Positions 46,898 to 55,611 of a stretch of 64,000 bases of DNA are shown here, in pieces. The stretch is from Hyphomicrobiales bacterium. GTDB taxonomy: Bacteria; Pseudomonadota; Alphaproteobacteria; Rhizobiales; Rhizobiaceae. Below the pieces are notes generated by a model. That model was not told where the DNA came from. It ran no database searches and worked only from the letters and a program-made list of their open reading frames with translations. Where the stretch lies: contig UCAG01000005.1 in the NCBI GenBank assembly GCA_900470285.1, forward strand, positions 372,001 to 436,000, written 5' to 3'. The position numbers were made by a program, and so were the translations under genes. Position 1 is the stretch's first letter. The number at the start of each line of letters is the position of its first letter.

Positions 46898-47599
46898 ATG
46901 GACTATATGCTTCTCTCAATTTTACTTTCCGCCATTCTCACGCTCAGCGGTTGCAGCAATGAAACAAGTGCATCAGAACAATCCGTTACAACAGAGGGCA
47001 TAAAGAGCGTAACGATCAGCGGTGATGCCAGCCTTATCCGCTTGAACGCGAAAGACGATCAGAAACAGCTGGCTGTCATGAGTGCCAAGCCATCAGGCTG
47101 GCTTTCCGGCTGGTTCTATAATGACTGTAAATCCAAAGGCGAGATGATTGTCAGCGGCCAGACATTACTGATTAAAGCGAAAAACAGTAACTGGTATGAT
47201 CTGTCTGAGTGCAGCACCTATCTGCAAATCAATCTGCCGAGCAATGCAGGCGTGACTATTCATCAGTCTGCTTTCAAAGGGGATTTACAGGGACAATTCG
47301 CAGATCTGAATATAGAAACCCGAGCCGCAGATATCGACCTGCAAGGCTCTGCCACCTCAGTCAGAATTCGTGGTGACGCTTTCCGCACCAGACTGCAATT
47401 TGATGGTACAACACAGCCGGAACAGATTGATATTGCCGGTCGCGCGCTGGATACGAGTCTGATTTTTCCGAAAGGCACTTCGGTCAGTTATCGCATCCAT
47501 TCCAAAGCCTCGCTGCTCGATGCCAAACTACCGAATACACAGGGAGCAAAGCCGGAAATCCTGATTTCAGGCGATTATGCGCGCACAGAAATCCGATAA
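46898..47599 (+). CDS. Lipoprotein of DUF4097-like appearance
   Basis: The 233-residue protein starts at ATG 46898 (AGGAT upstream), not at the upstream in-frame start. It has a lipobox LTLSGC (Cys about 19). The mature part has repeated beta-strand units with alternating hydrophobic residues (VTISGDASLIRLNAKD, LNIETRAADIDLQGSATSVRI, IDIAGRALDTSLIF), like DUF4097 bifunctional-adhesin-like beta-helix proteins. Function unknown. Likely target of the divergent AraC-type membrane regulator, 147 bases away; that is inference. Confidence 0.65.
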   Translation: MDYMLLSILLSAILTLSGCSNETSASEQSVTTEGIKSVTISGDASLIRLNAKDDQKQLAVMSAKPSGWLSGWFYNDCKSKGEMIVSGQTLLIKAKNSNWYDLSECSTYLQINLPSNAGVTIHQSAFKGDLQGQFADLNIETRAADIDLQGSATSVRIRGDAFRTRLQFDGTTQPEQIDIAGRALDTSLIFPKGTSVSYRIHSKASLLDAKLPNTQGAKPEILISGDYARTEIR

Positions 47600-47657
47600 A
47601 AACTATCGAATAGTACTATAATTACAGTACTTTATGGAAAATATTTCAGAATGTGAT

Positions 47658-47924
47658 TCACAGTTCCGGGAAGAAGTGCGGAATATCATCCAGACCGAAA
47701 CCGAGTTTCTGCGTTACAAACCAAAACAGGCCGAAAATGACTGTCGCAAGAATAGTCGTACGCAGAAAAGCCAGCCATATTCGCGGGCGCGCCGGTGCGC
47801 TCGCGACCGTGCCGCGCACAATATTATTCTCTTCTGCCTGTGTACGAAGACCGAAAGGCAGCATGGCAAACAGACTTGTCCACCAGATGATAAAATAGAT
47901 CGCCATTCCGGATATTACAGACAT
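47658..47924 (-). CDS. DUF1467 family membrane protein
   Basis: The 88-residue protein has two membrane helices (SGMAIYFIIWWTSLFAMLPF and RTTILATVIFGLFWFVTQ) with the DUF1467 signature LPFGLRTQ followed by VRGTVASAPARPR. In related genomes it lies near proS and rnj. Function unknown. The ATG at 47924 is preceded by GGGAGGAAG. Confidence 0.88.
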   Translation of the reverse strand: MSVISGMAIYFIIWWTSLFAMLPFGLRTQAEENNIVRGTVASAPARPRIWLAFLRTTILATVIFGLFWFVTQKLGFGLDDIPHFFPEL

Positions 47925-47960
47925 ATTCTTCCTCCCCGCATAATTCTCTTAAAGGATTAA

Positions 47961-48157
47961 AGCATAATTCCTTAAACTTGGATCAGTTTAAGGTAAAATT
48001 ATGCTCTAACTTTAAAGTGTTAGAGCGACCTTAGTGTGCCAAGTCTGGCACACGGCGCTCTATGCATCATTATTGGCCGCAGCATAGAGCAGCGAAAGAA
48101 CACGGGCAAGAGACAGAGCATTTCCAGTTGCTCTTGAAACATGGGAAATGCTCTGTC
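47961..48157. repeat. Cluster of palindromic elements
   Basis: Successive inverted repeats: AGCATAATT.CCTTAAAC/GTTTAAGG.AATTATGCT (47961-48005), CTCTAAC/GTTAGAG (48004-48025), GTGTGCC/GGCACAC (48034-48053), GCTCTATGC/GCATAGAGC (48057-48092), AGAGCATTTCC/GGGAAATGCTCT (48117-48156). Together with copy D they fill the 399-base gap between DUF1467 and the next gene. The layout resembles the intergenic mosaic elements of Rhizobiales. Confidence 0.75.
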
Positions 48158-48170
48158 TTTTTGTTTTTAC

Positions 48171-48213
48171 GCGTATCTTATCCGCAAACCGCTATGCACT
48201 TTTCGGGATACGC
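48171..48213. repeat. Dispersed palindromic repeat, copy D
   Basis: GCGTATC ... GATACGC arms around the diverged core AAACCGCTATGCACTTTTC; almost the same arms and left flank as copy B. Confidence 0.85.
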
Positions 48214-48323
48214 TCCAGCATCACGCAGTTCCCCACAATGATACGCATAAAAATGCCAGCTTCAAATTTCAGACGGCGCGCTTAACCTGTTTATTATTTC
48301 GAATAATATCAGGTCATTAGTCA

Positions 48324-49133
48324 ATGATACGCAACATATTATTATACATTTTAATATTCATATTATGCAGTATTGTTAGTTTCATTCCTGCTGCCAAAGC
48401 GCAAGAAACCGATGCACAACAATTGGCAAAAAAACTGGCCAATCCGGTTTCCAGCCTCATAAGCGTACCTATTCAAAACACTTATACCTGTTGCATTGGC
48501 GCGAGTAATGCCGGTCGTTTTACTACCAATATTCAGCCGGTTATTCCCTTTTCCCTCAATGCCGACTGGAATTTGATCATACGCACCATTGTGCCAATCA
48601 TTCATCAAAGCTCCCCTGCGCCGGATATCGGAGCGAGATTCGGGCTTGGTGATACGGTACAGAGCTTTTTCCTGTCTCCGGTTCAGGAAACAAACGGCAT
48701 CGTCTGGGGTGCAGGGCCGGCCTTTCTATGGCCGACCGCCACCAATGCCATGCTCGGCAATCAGAAATGGGGTGCAGGCCCGACTGCTGTTGTGCTCAAA
48801 CAACAGCATGGCTGGACGATGGGTGCGCTGACCAATCATATCTGGTCTTTTGCCGGTGAGAGCGACCGGCAGAATGTCAGTGCCACACTGATCCAGCCTT
48901 TTATCAGCTATACTTTTCCCAATACGGTCGGCTTGTCGCTCAATAGTGAGATGACCTATGACTGGACGAATGAGCAATGGACAATACCGGTTGATCTCGG
49001 CATTTCCAAAGTCTTCACTTTCGGCAAGCAGCATGTCAGCCTTGGCGTTACCGGCCAATATTTCGCCAGTAAACCCGATAACGGCCCTGACTGGGGCGCA
49101 CGCTTTACAGTAACATTCCTGTTTCCTAAATAA
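48324..49133 (+). CDS. Putative outer-membrane beta-barrel protein (MetA-pathway phenol degradation-like)
   Basis: The 269-residue protein has a signal peptide (IFILCSIVSFIPAAKAQ, cleavage about residue 26). The mature part has strands with aromatic girdles (TNIQPVIPFSLNADWNLIIR, GDTVQSFFLSPV, WGAGPAFLWPTAT, GISKVFTFGKQHVSLGVTGQ) and ends GARFTVTFLFPK, typical of a small barrel. This pattern matches proteins annotated as transporter/MetA-pathway. The substrate is unknown. It lies between palindromic elements and rnj, on the opposite strand to its neighbours. Confidence 0.75.
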   Translation: MIRNILLYILIFILCSIVSFIPAAKAQETDAQQLAKKLANPVSSLISVPIQNTYTCCIGASNAGRFTTNIQPVIPFSLNADWNLIIRTIVPIIHQSSPAPDIGARFGLGDTVQSFFLSPVQETNGIVWGAGPAFLWPTATNAMLGNQKWGAGPTAVVLKQQHGWTMGALTNHIWSFAGESDRQNVSATLIQPFISYTFPNTVGLSLNSEMTYDWTNEQWTIPVDLGISKVFTFGKQHVSLGVTGQYFASKPDNGPDWGARFTVTFLFPK

Positions 49134-49162
49134 AAACCGCCGGTGAGAGGCTCACCGGCGGC
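49132..49162 (-). terminator. Terminator of rnj
   Basis: Perfect CCGCCGGTGA/TCACCGGCGG stem (49137-49146 with 49152-49161, 5-base loop), followed on the minus strand by TTTTTA. It also lies just after the convergent beta-barrel gene. Confidence 0.85.
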
Positions 49163-49187
49163 ACAATATTCATCCTGAACAGAAATA

Positions 49188-50906
49188 TCAGGCTTCCGGT
49201 ATACGGGTAACAAAAACCGTGGTCACCGGCTTTTTACCCCAGACATCATTAGCAGCGGCACGCACTGCACGCCGCGCGGCTTCACGCACCAGCTCTATAT
49301 CCTTGCGACGCGCACGCGGAATACTGTCAACAGCGCTGACGACTGCATCATAGAGCAGGTCTTCAATCAGATTTCGCTGACTATCTTCTTCCGGTAAACC
49401 AAAGGCTACAACCTCTGGTTCATCATAGATTTTATGCTGGTTATCGAGAAGAATGGACACCGCCACATGGCCGACATAGGCCAGCTTGCGGCGCTCGGTG
49501 ATGCCCATTTCATCTTCATCACCAATCAGGCGACCATCTTTGTAAATACGGCCATAAGGTGCTTCATCAATAATCTTTGCAGGTCCAGGTGCCAGCCGCA
49601 GCACATCGCCGTTACGCACCTGTGCCACATCCGGAATACCAGCCTGTATGCCCAATGTGCCCTGTGCAACCAGATGCGCGGCTTCACCATGCACCGGCAC
49701 CAGAATTTGCGGGCGTACCCAGGCATACATACGCTTCAGCTCATTGCGGCGCGGATGGCCGGAAACATGCACAAGCGCATCATCATCAGAGATGATCTTA
49801 ATGCCCTGCTCGATCAGCATGTTTTTAATTTCAATGATTGATTTTTCATTACCCGGAATAGTACGCGACGAGAAAATCACCGTATCACCGGCGGTCAGCG
49901 CCAGTGAGCGCATTTCATCGCGCGCCAGTTTGGCAAGCGCAGCGCGTGGTTCACCCTGACTACCGGTCAGTACCATCACCACATTTTCACGCGGGACATA
50001 ACCATAGTCTTCCTCGGAAAGGAATTCCGGCAGACCTTCCATATAGCCGAGTTCGGTAGCCACCGAGATACAGCGCTTCATCGAACGGCCAACCACCAGC
50101 ACCTGACGACCGGCATCACGTGCCGCTTCGGCAATCGAGCGGATACGTCCGACATTGGAAGAGAAGGTAGTGATTGCCACACGGCCTTTGGCATTTTCGA
50201 TCAGCTCACGCAGGCTTTCCGATACCTGACGTTCGGACGGCGATTCACCCTCGCGCATCGCATTGGTACTGTCGCAGACCAGTGCCAGCACGCCTTCATT
50301 ACCCAGCTGTTCAAAACGGGTTTCGTCGAGCACAGGCCCGAGCGACGGCTCCGGATCAATCTTCCAGTCGCCTGTATGAATCACACGACCAAGCGGCGTG
50401 GTAATTGCCAGCGATACCGGTTCAGGAATGGAGTGGGTGACGGCGAGTGCCTCAATCTTGAAGCGACCTACTTCAAAGCTTTCACCGGCACGGAACACAG
50501 TCACCGGAATTTCCGGTGCATTATATTCGGCCTGACGTTTGGCTTCGAGCAATCCGGCGGTAAATGGGGTCGCATAAACCGGCAGGCGCAGACGCGGCCA
50601 GAGATCCAGCAGCGAACCATAATGGTCTTCGTGAGCGTGGGTAATAATAATCCCGCGGATATTATTACGCTCGGCTTCCAGATAACGAATATCCGGCAGG
50701 ATCAGGTCAGCCCCCGGCAATTCAGGACCTGCAAAACTCACGCCCATATCGATAATGATCCATTCACGCGCATGTTCCGGCCCGTAGCCGTACATTGCAA
50801 GGTTCATACCGATTTCGCCGACACCGCCCAATGGCAGGAACACCAGTTCCTCTTTGCCATTCACACGGCTATCATTTTGCACATCATCCAAACGGGACTG
50901 GGGCAT
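49188..50906 (-). CDS. rnj: Ribonuclease J
   Basis: The 572-residue metallo-beta-lactamase/beta-CASP nuclease has the metal motif IIITHAHEDHYGSLLDLWP, VIHTGDWKIDPEP, and the beta-CASP strand LVHVSGHPRRNELKRMYAWV. It acts as 5'-3' exonuclease and endonuclease in RNA decay and rRNA maturation. The C-terminal region (about 450-565) contains the RNase J-specific domain. The ATG at 50906 has a very strong GGAGGGGG ribosome-binding site. Confidence 0.93.
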   Translation of the reverse strand: MPQSRLDDVQNDSRVNGKEELVFLPLGGVGEIGMNLAMYGYGPEHAREWIIIDMGVSFAGPELPGADLILPDIRYLEAERNNIRGIIITHAHEDHYGSLLDLWPRLRLPVYATPFTAGLLEAKRQAEYNAPEIPVTVFRAGESFEVGRFKIEALAVTHSIPEPVSLAITTPLGRVIHTGDWKIDPEPSLGPVLDETRFEQLGNEGVLALVCDSTNAMREGESPSERQVSESLRELIENAKGRVAITTFSSNVGRIRSIAEAARDAGRQVLVVGRSMKRCISVATELGYMEGLPEFLSEEDYGYVPRENVVMVLTGSQGEPRAALAKLARDEMRSLALTAGDTVIFSSRTIPGNEKSIIEIKNMLIEQGIKIISDDDALVHVSGHPRRNELKRMYAWVRPQILVPVHGEAAHLVAQGTLGIQAGIPDVAQVRNGDVLRLAPGPAKIIDEAPYGRIYKDGRLIGDEDEMGITERRKLAYVGHVAVSILLDNQHKIYDEPEVVAFGLPEEDSQRNLIEDLLYDAVVSAVDSIPRARRKDIELVREAARRAVRAAANDVWGKKPVTTVFVTRIPEA

Positions 50907-51118
50907 TCCCCCTCCTCAAAATTTATAACTCAGATCATTACCTGCACGAACAGCCCTATTGCCTGATAACAGCAAAAAGCAGAGCATGTGGCATATGCGG
51001 CAATACAAATTCAACGTAATTAATTTCATGACCTCTAAAGAGACGAGAAGCAAGAATAGTTGTGTGAAATTCCCGACTTACGAAAAGAAAACTGAATTTT
51101 GACAGCAGGTTTTATGCA

Positions 51119-51661
51119 TTATTGCGCTGTATGACTATTATACCATCGCAAAGCCGCTGCTTCGGTTTTGCTGATCCATTCATGTTTGCAGTCACCATAA
51201 TCATGGGAATTGTCCGGATGCAGGTTTCGGCAACGCGCCTTCACCGCATCATAATTTTGTGCGATTACCGGATGCGCGCGAAGATAATCACGAAAGGCGA
51301 GATGGCGTGTAATCTCGTCTGATCCTTGTGCATAACAATGCAGCTGCACCAGACGCTTGCCACTTACCGCATCTTCCTTAGTACAATAACGCCGGCCCGG
51401 AAGTCCAAACTCACCCCACCATTCATAGCCGAGTGCTTCAAGCGTATGCTGATACGCATCAAGCTGCTCTACGGTGTGAACAACCGGTATCAGATCAAAA
51501 ACCGGCTTGGCATGAATACCGGCAATGGCAGTAGAACCAACATGATGAATCGTAACGAGACACTCTGTTAGCTCCGCCTTTAAAACAGCAATCTCTTTTT
51601 GCGCAGCATCATGCCATTCCGGATCATGGGCAAGAAGCTCGACTTTAAAGGCTGGCGGCAT
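51119..51661 (-). CDS. GrpB family protein (UPF0157)
   Basis: The 180-residue protein has the GrpB/UPF0157 pattern: LTECLVTIHHVGSTAIAGIHAKPVFDLIPVV (a nucleotidyltransferase-like G-S/D-x-D core), HTLEALGYEWWGEFGLPGRRY, and HLAFRDYLRAHPVIAQNYDAVK. Function unknown; the fold suggests a nucleotidyltransferase. The ATG at 51661 is preceded by AGGAG; a longer frame to 51745 lacks support. It is placed between rnj and birA. Confidence 0.88.
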   Translation of the reverse strand: MPPAFKVELLAHDPEWHDAAQKEIAVLKAELTECLVTIHHVGSTAIAGIHAKPVFDLIPVVHTVEQLDAYQHTLEALGYEWWGEFGLPGRRYCTKEDAVSGKRLVQLHCYAQGSDEITRHLAFRDYLRAHPVIAQNYDAVKARCRNLHPDNSHDYGDCKHEWISKTEAAALRWYNSHTAQ

Positions 51662-51793
51662 CAGATTCTCCTCACATAAAAACATTTCCGGTCTGCTTGT
51701 TTCAACGGAAAGGTCTGTTTTGTCTATAGCGCGCCTTTTTCCCAAATCGCATCACATTTTCCGGAGCGAATACGCTGGCTTCTCTGTGGCCAT

Positions 51794-52558
51794 CTAACCG
51801 AAAAAAACTTCGCCTGCTGAGATCATCTGTTTACGTCCCTGTGGCAGGCTCAGAACCAGATGTCCCTGAGCATCAATGGAAGAGAACACACCTTCCAATG
51901 TCTCTCCGCCGCTTTGCACCCGAATGACTTCACCCAGTCTTGCTGCGTGGCGCAACCAATGGGTACGAATTGTTTCCAGCCCCTGACCGTCATTCCACAA
52001 AGCAAAGTTCACAGCAAAGCGCTCTGCCAGAGCTTGCAAAAGCTGTTCGGCACCTTGTGCATAACCACTGTCTTTCAAGCTGCTCACCATATAGGGCACG
52101 CCTTCCGGAATATGCAGAACATTCACACCAATACCGATAACCAGAGCCTTGCGCCCGTCTTTCAGCAGAGCGGACTCCAACAGGATACCCGATAGTTTAG
52201 CACCATCAGCCAGCACATCATTCGGCCATTTCAGCTGAAATCGTGTTTGCGTATCCGGCAACAATTGCTCAACGGCTTCAACCAGAGAAAGACCAGCGAC
52301 GAAACTCAGCGTTGCGGCCAGTTCCAGCGGATAATCATGAATAAGCAGCAGGGTTGCAGCCAGATTGCCAGTCTGCGTTGACCATTCGCGACCACGGCGA
52401 CCACGGCCGGAGCGCTGATCTTTGGTCACATACCAGACAAACCCCGCCTCACCGGTCTGCGCATCAATCAGAGCTTCGGCATTGGTTGAGCCGATATGGT
52501 CAAATTCTTTTACCCGATATCCGGCAGCGATTGTTTTTTCGCTCAGTACAAAAGTCAT
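51794..52558 (-). CDS. birA: Biotin--[acetyl-CoA carboxylase] ligase
   Basis: The 254-residue enzyme attaches biotin to the carboxyl carrier protein. Catalytic motif GRGRRGREWSTQTGNLAATL, KWPNDVLADGAKLSGILLES and VIGIGVNV are all present, with an SH3-like C-terminal domain (GGETLEGVFSSIDAQGHLVL). There is no N-terminal helix-turn-helix, so it is a mono-functional ligase and not a repressor. The ATG at 52558 (GAGAG upstream) is preferred over one six codons further upstream. It lies directly downstream of the nuo operon terminator. Confidence 0.92.
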   Translation of the reverse strand: MTFVLSEKTIAAGYRVKEFDHIGSTNAEALIDAQTGEAGFVWYVTKDQRSGRGRRGREWSTQTGNLAATLLLIHDYPLELAATLSFVAGLSLVEAVEQLLPDTQTRFQLKWPNDVLADGAKLSGILLESALLKDGRKALVIGIGVNVLHIPEGVPYMVSSLKDSGYAQGAEQLLQALAERFAVNFALWNDGQGLETIRTHWLRHAARLGEVIRVQSGGETLEGVFSSIDAQGHLVLSLPQGRKQMISAGEVFFG

Positions 52559-52596
52559 AATCTCTCTGTCATCCATTCAGCTAGGCCTGTGCAGAA

Positions 52597-52626
52597 ACAA
52601 AAACGCCCGGCACAAAACCGGGCGTT
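52597..52626 (-). terminator. Terminator of the nuo operon
   Basis: AACGCCCGG/CCGGGCGTT stem (52602-52610 with 52618-52626), 7-base loop, followed on the minus strand by TTTTTG, 26 bases past the nuoN stop. birA begins just after. Confidence 0.88.
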
Positions 52627-52651
52627 TATAACATGTTCTATTCAGATCTTA

Positions 52652-54088
52652 TCAGAAAAATGCTTTGGCAGCATTTGTCGCCCAGATCATGACCGGCGAA
52701 GCAATCAGTGCATAGAGCAGAACGAAAGCTGCAGATACGCCCATTACCAGTTTCAGTTCACCGGCAGGTGCTTCAAGACCAGCTGCAGGCTCATCAAACC
52801 ACATGATCTTGATCATACGCAGGTAGTAGAACGCACCGACAACAGAAGCCACGATACCGATAACCGCCAGCGGCACCAGACCAGCCTGAACAGCTGCAAG
52901 GAATGTGTACCACTTACCGAAAAAACCGGCCAGCGGAGGAATACCTGCAAGCGAGAACAAAAAGATGGTCATGATCGTTGCCATCACCGGATTGGTGCGG
53001 GACAGACCTGCCAGATCATTGATCTCTTCAACAGTGCCGTTTTTGTTACGCATTGCCAGAATGAATGCGAATGTACCCAGTGTCATCACCAGATAGATCA
53101 GCATGTAAATCGCAACGCCGCGCACACCGTCAACAGTACCGGCAGCCAGACCAACCAGAGCATAACCAACATGGCTGATGGACGAATAGGCCATCAGGCG
53201 TTTGATGTTCTTCTGACCGATCGCTGCAAAAGCACCGAGGATCATCGAAGCCAGAGCCACGAAGACGATGATCTGCTGCCAGTCAGCGGTCAGCGGTGCA
53301 AAGGCACCCATGGTCACGCGAACCAGCAAAGCAACAGCAGCCATTTTCGGAGCAGCAGCAAAGAAAGCGGTTACAGGGGTTGGTGCGCCTTCATAAACGT
53401 CCGGTGTCCACATATGGAACGGAACAGCGGAAATTTTGAATGCCAGACCAGCCATGATGAAGACCAGACCGAAGACCAGACCCAGCTGACGCTCTCCGCC
53501 GGTAACGGCAGCAGCAATATCAGCAAAGTTGATTGTGCCGGTGTAACCATAGACCAGAGAAATACCGTAGAGCAGCATGCCCGAAGACAGAGCGCCGAGA
53601 ACGAAATATTTCAGACCGGCTTCTGTGGAGCGTACGCTGTCGCGGTTGAAAGCGGCCAGCACATAGAGTGCCAGTGACGACATTTCGAGGCCGAGATAGA
53701 GAGCCAGCATATTGTTGGCAGAAACCATCAACAGCATACCAACGGTCGAAAGCACGACCAGAACCGGAAACTCAAACTTGTTGAATTTCTGGTCTTTGGC
53801 AAAACCAACCGACATGATCAGTGTGACAACCGAACCGATCAGGGTCAGCACTTTCATGAAACGGGTGAAGCTGTCGCTGATGAATGCCGTGCCGAAAGCA
53901 GCGCCGTCAGCAGGGAAAACCAGCACGAGTGCGAGCGCACCCAGCAGCAACGCTACGGAAAGACCCGTAACAATCGTGCTGGCGCGGTCGCCGGAGAATA
54001 CCCCCACCATCAGCAGCACTAGGGCGCCAACTGCGAGCAGCACCTCCGGTGCAGCGAGAGTAAGGTGGGCAATCAGATCGGTGTACAT
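52652..54088 (-). CDS. nuoN: NADH dehydrogenase subunit N
   Basis: The 478-residue antiporter-like subunit of complex I has about 14 membrane helices. Key residues include the Lys in [11 protein letters not shown] and [22 protein letters not shown], and the Glu in [14 protein letters not shown]. It forms one proton channel of the membrane arm. It is the last gene of the nuo operon and lies 17 bases after nuoM. Confidence 0.94.
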   Translation of the reverse strand: MYTDLIAHLTLAAPEVLLAVGALVLLMVGVFSGDRASTIVTGLSVALLLGALALVLVFPADGAAFGTAFISDSFTRFMKVLTLIGSVVTLIMSVGFAKDQKFNKFEFPVLVVLSTVGMLLMVSANNMLALYLGLEMSSLALYVLAAFNRDSVRSTEAGLKYFVLGALSSGMLLYGISLVYGYTGTINFADIAAAVTGGERQLGLVFGLVFIMAGLAFKISAVPFHMWTPDVYEGAPTPVTAFFAAAPKMAAVALLVRVTMGAFAPLTADWQQIIVFVALASMILGAFAAIGQKNIKRLMAYSSISHVGYALVGLAAGTVDGVRGVAIYMLIYLVMTLGTFAFILAMRNKNGTVEEINDLAGLSRTNPVMATIMTIFLFSLAGIPPLAGFFGKWYTFLAAVQAGLVPLAVIGIVASVVGAFYYLRMIKIMWFDEPAAGLEAPAGELKLVMGVSAAFVLLYALIASPVMIWATNAAKAFF

Positions 54089-54105
54089 CGCTCGATGCCT
54101 TCGTC

Positions 54106-55611
54106 TTAATTTGCAACCGGCATGGCAACACTTGCCACAGCCGCATTGTAGTTGGTGACCAGAGCGTCAACGGCACTCGCAGTCGCATCAAAGACCGGAA
54201 CCGGATAGACACCGAAGAAGATCGTCAGAATGACGAGCGGATACAGGATCGCTTTTTCACGTGGTGAAAGATCCAGCAGTGCTTTCAGGCTTTCTTTATC
54301 AAGCGCACCGAAAATGACGCGGCGATAGAGGTAAAGCGCATAGGCAGCCGACAGGATAACACCGGTTGTTGCAATCACAGCAATCCAAGTATTGGCCTGG
54401 AATACACCGAACAGTGTCAGGAATTCACCGATAAAGCCGGAAGTCCCTGGCAGACCAACATTGGCCATGGTGAGGATCAGGAACACAACCGCATATTTCG
54501 GCATGTTATTGACCAGACCGCCATAGGCCGAGATCTCTCTCGTGTGCATACGGTCATAAACCACGCCCACGCAAAGGAACAGCGCACCGGAAACGATACC
54601 GTGTGACAGCATCTGGAACAGTGCACCCTGCACACCCTGCGCATTGGCAGCAAAGATACCCATGGTCACATAACCCATATGGGCAACGGACGAATAGGCG
54701 ATCAGCTTTTTGATATCGGTCTGAACCAGAGCCACCAGAGAGGTGTACACAATGGCGATAACCGAGAGCCAGAATACGAATGGTGCGAAATCAGCGGAAG
54801 CCAGCGGGAACATCGGCAGCGAGAAACGCAGGAAGCCGTAGCCACCGAGTTTCAGGAGAATACCCGCCAGAATAACCGAGCCGGCTGTCGGCGCTTCAAC
54901 GTGCGCATCAGGTAACCATGTATGCACAGGCCACATCGGCATCTTCACTGCGAAAGAAGCGAAGAAGGCCAGCCACAACCATGTCTGCATTGATGCAGGG
55001 AAGTCGTATGCCAGAAGGGTCGGAATATCCATTGTACCGGCGGTGAAATACATTGCCATCATAGCAATGAGCATCAGCACCGAGCCCAGCAGCGTATAGA
55101 GGAAGAATTTCAGGCTGGCGTAAACACGGCGCTGACCACCCCATACACCGATGATAATGAACATCGGAATAAGGCTTGCTTCAAAGAAGACGTAGAACAG
55201 GAACATATCCAGTGCGCAGAACACACCGATAACGAGCGTCTCAAGGATCAGAAACGCAACCATATATTCCTTGACGCGGAAATCCACGGACTTCCAGCTC
55301 GCCAGAATACAGAACGGCATCAGGAATGCGGTCAGAACCACAAACAGCATGGAAATACCGTCCACGCCCATGTGATAGCTGATGCCTTCACCGAACCATG
55401 CATGTTTCTCAACCATCTGGAAACCGGCATTTGAATTATCAAAGCCTGCCCAGATCACCAGAGACAATGCAAACACAAAGATTGTGGTCAGAAATGCAAC
55501 ATTACGGATATTGCGGCGCGCTGCCTCGCTGTCGTCCTTGATCAAGAGGATCAAGAACGCACCTACGAGCGGCAGAAACGTGACCGTTGAGAGAATTGGC
55601 CAGTCGGTCAT
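54106..55611 (-). CDS. nuoM: NADH dehydrogenase subunit M
   Basis: The 501-residue antiporter-like complex I subunit. Conserved Glu in [20 protein letters not shown], Lys in [27 protein letters not shown] and [18 protein letters not shown]. The start codon overlaps the nuoL stop by one base. Confidence 0.95.
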   Translation of the reverse strand: MTDWPILSTVTFLPLVGAFLILLIKDDSEAARRNIRNVAFLTTIFVFALSLVIWAGFDNSNAGFQMVEKHAWFGEGISYHMGVDGISMLFVVLTAFLMPFCILASWKSVDFRVKEYMVAFLILETLVIGVFCALDMFLFYVFFEASLIPMFIIIGVWGGQRRVYASLKFFLYTLLGSVLMLIAMMAMYFTAGTMDIPTLLAYDFPASMQTWLWLAFFASFAVKMPMWPVHTWLPDAHVEAPTAGSVILAGILLKLGGYGFLRFSLPMFPLASADFAPFVFWLSVIAIVYTSLVALVQTDIKKLIAYSSVAHMGYVTMGIFAANAQGVQGALFQMLSHGIVSGALFLCVGVVYDRMHTREISAYGGLVNNMPKYAVVFLILTMANVGLPGTSGFIGEFLTLFGVFQANTWIAVIATTGVILSAAYALYLYRRVIFGALDKESLKALLDLSPREKAILYPLVILTIFFGVYPVPVFDATASAVDALVTNYNAAVASVAMPVAN

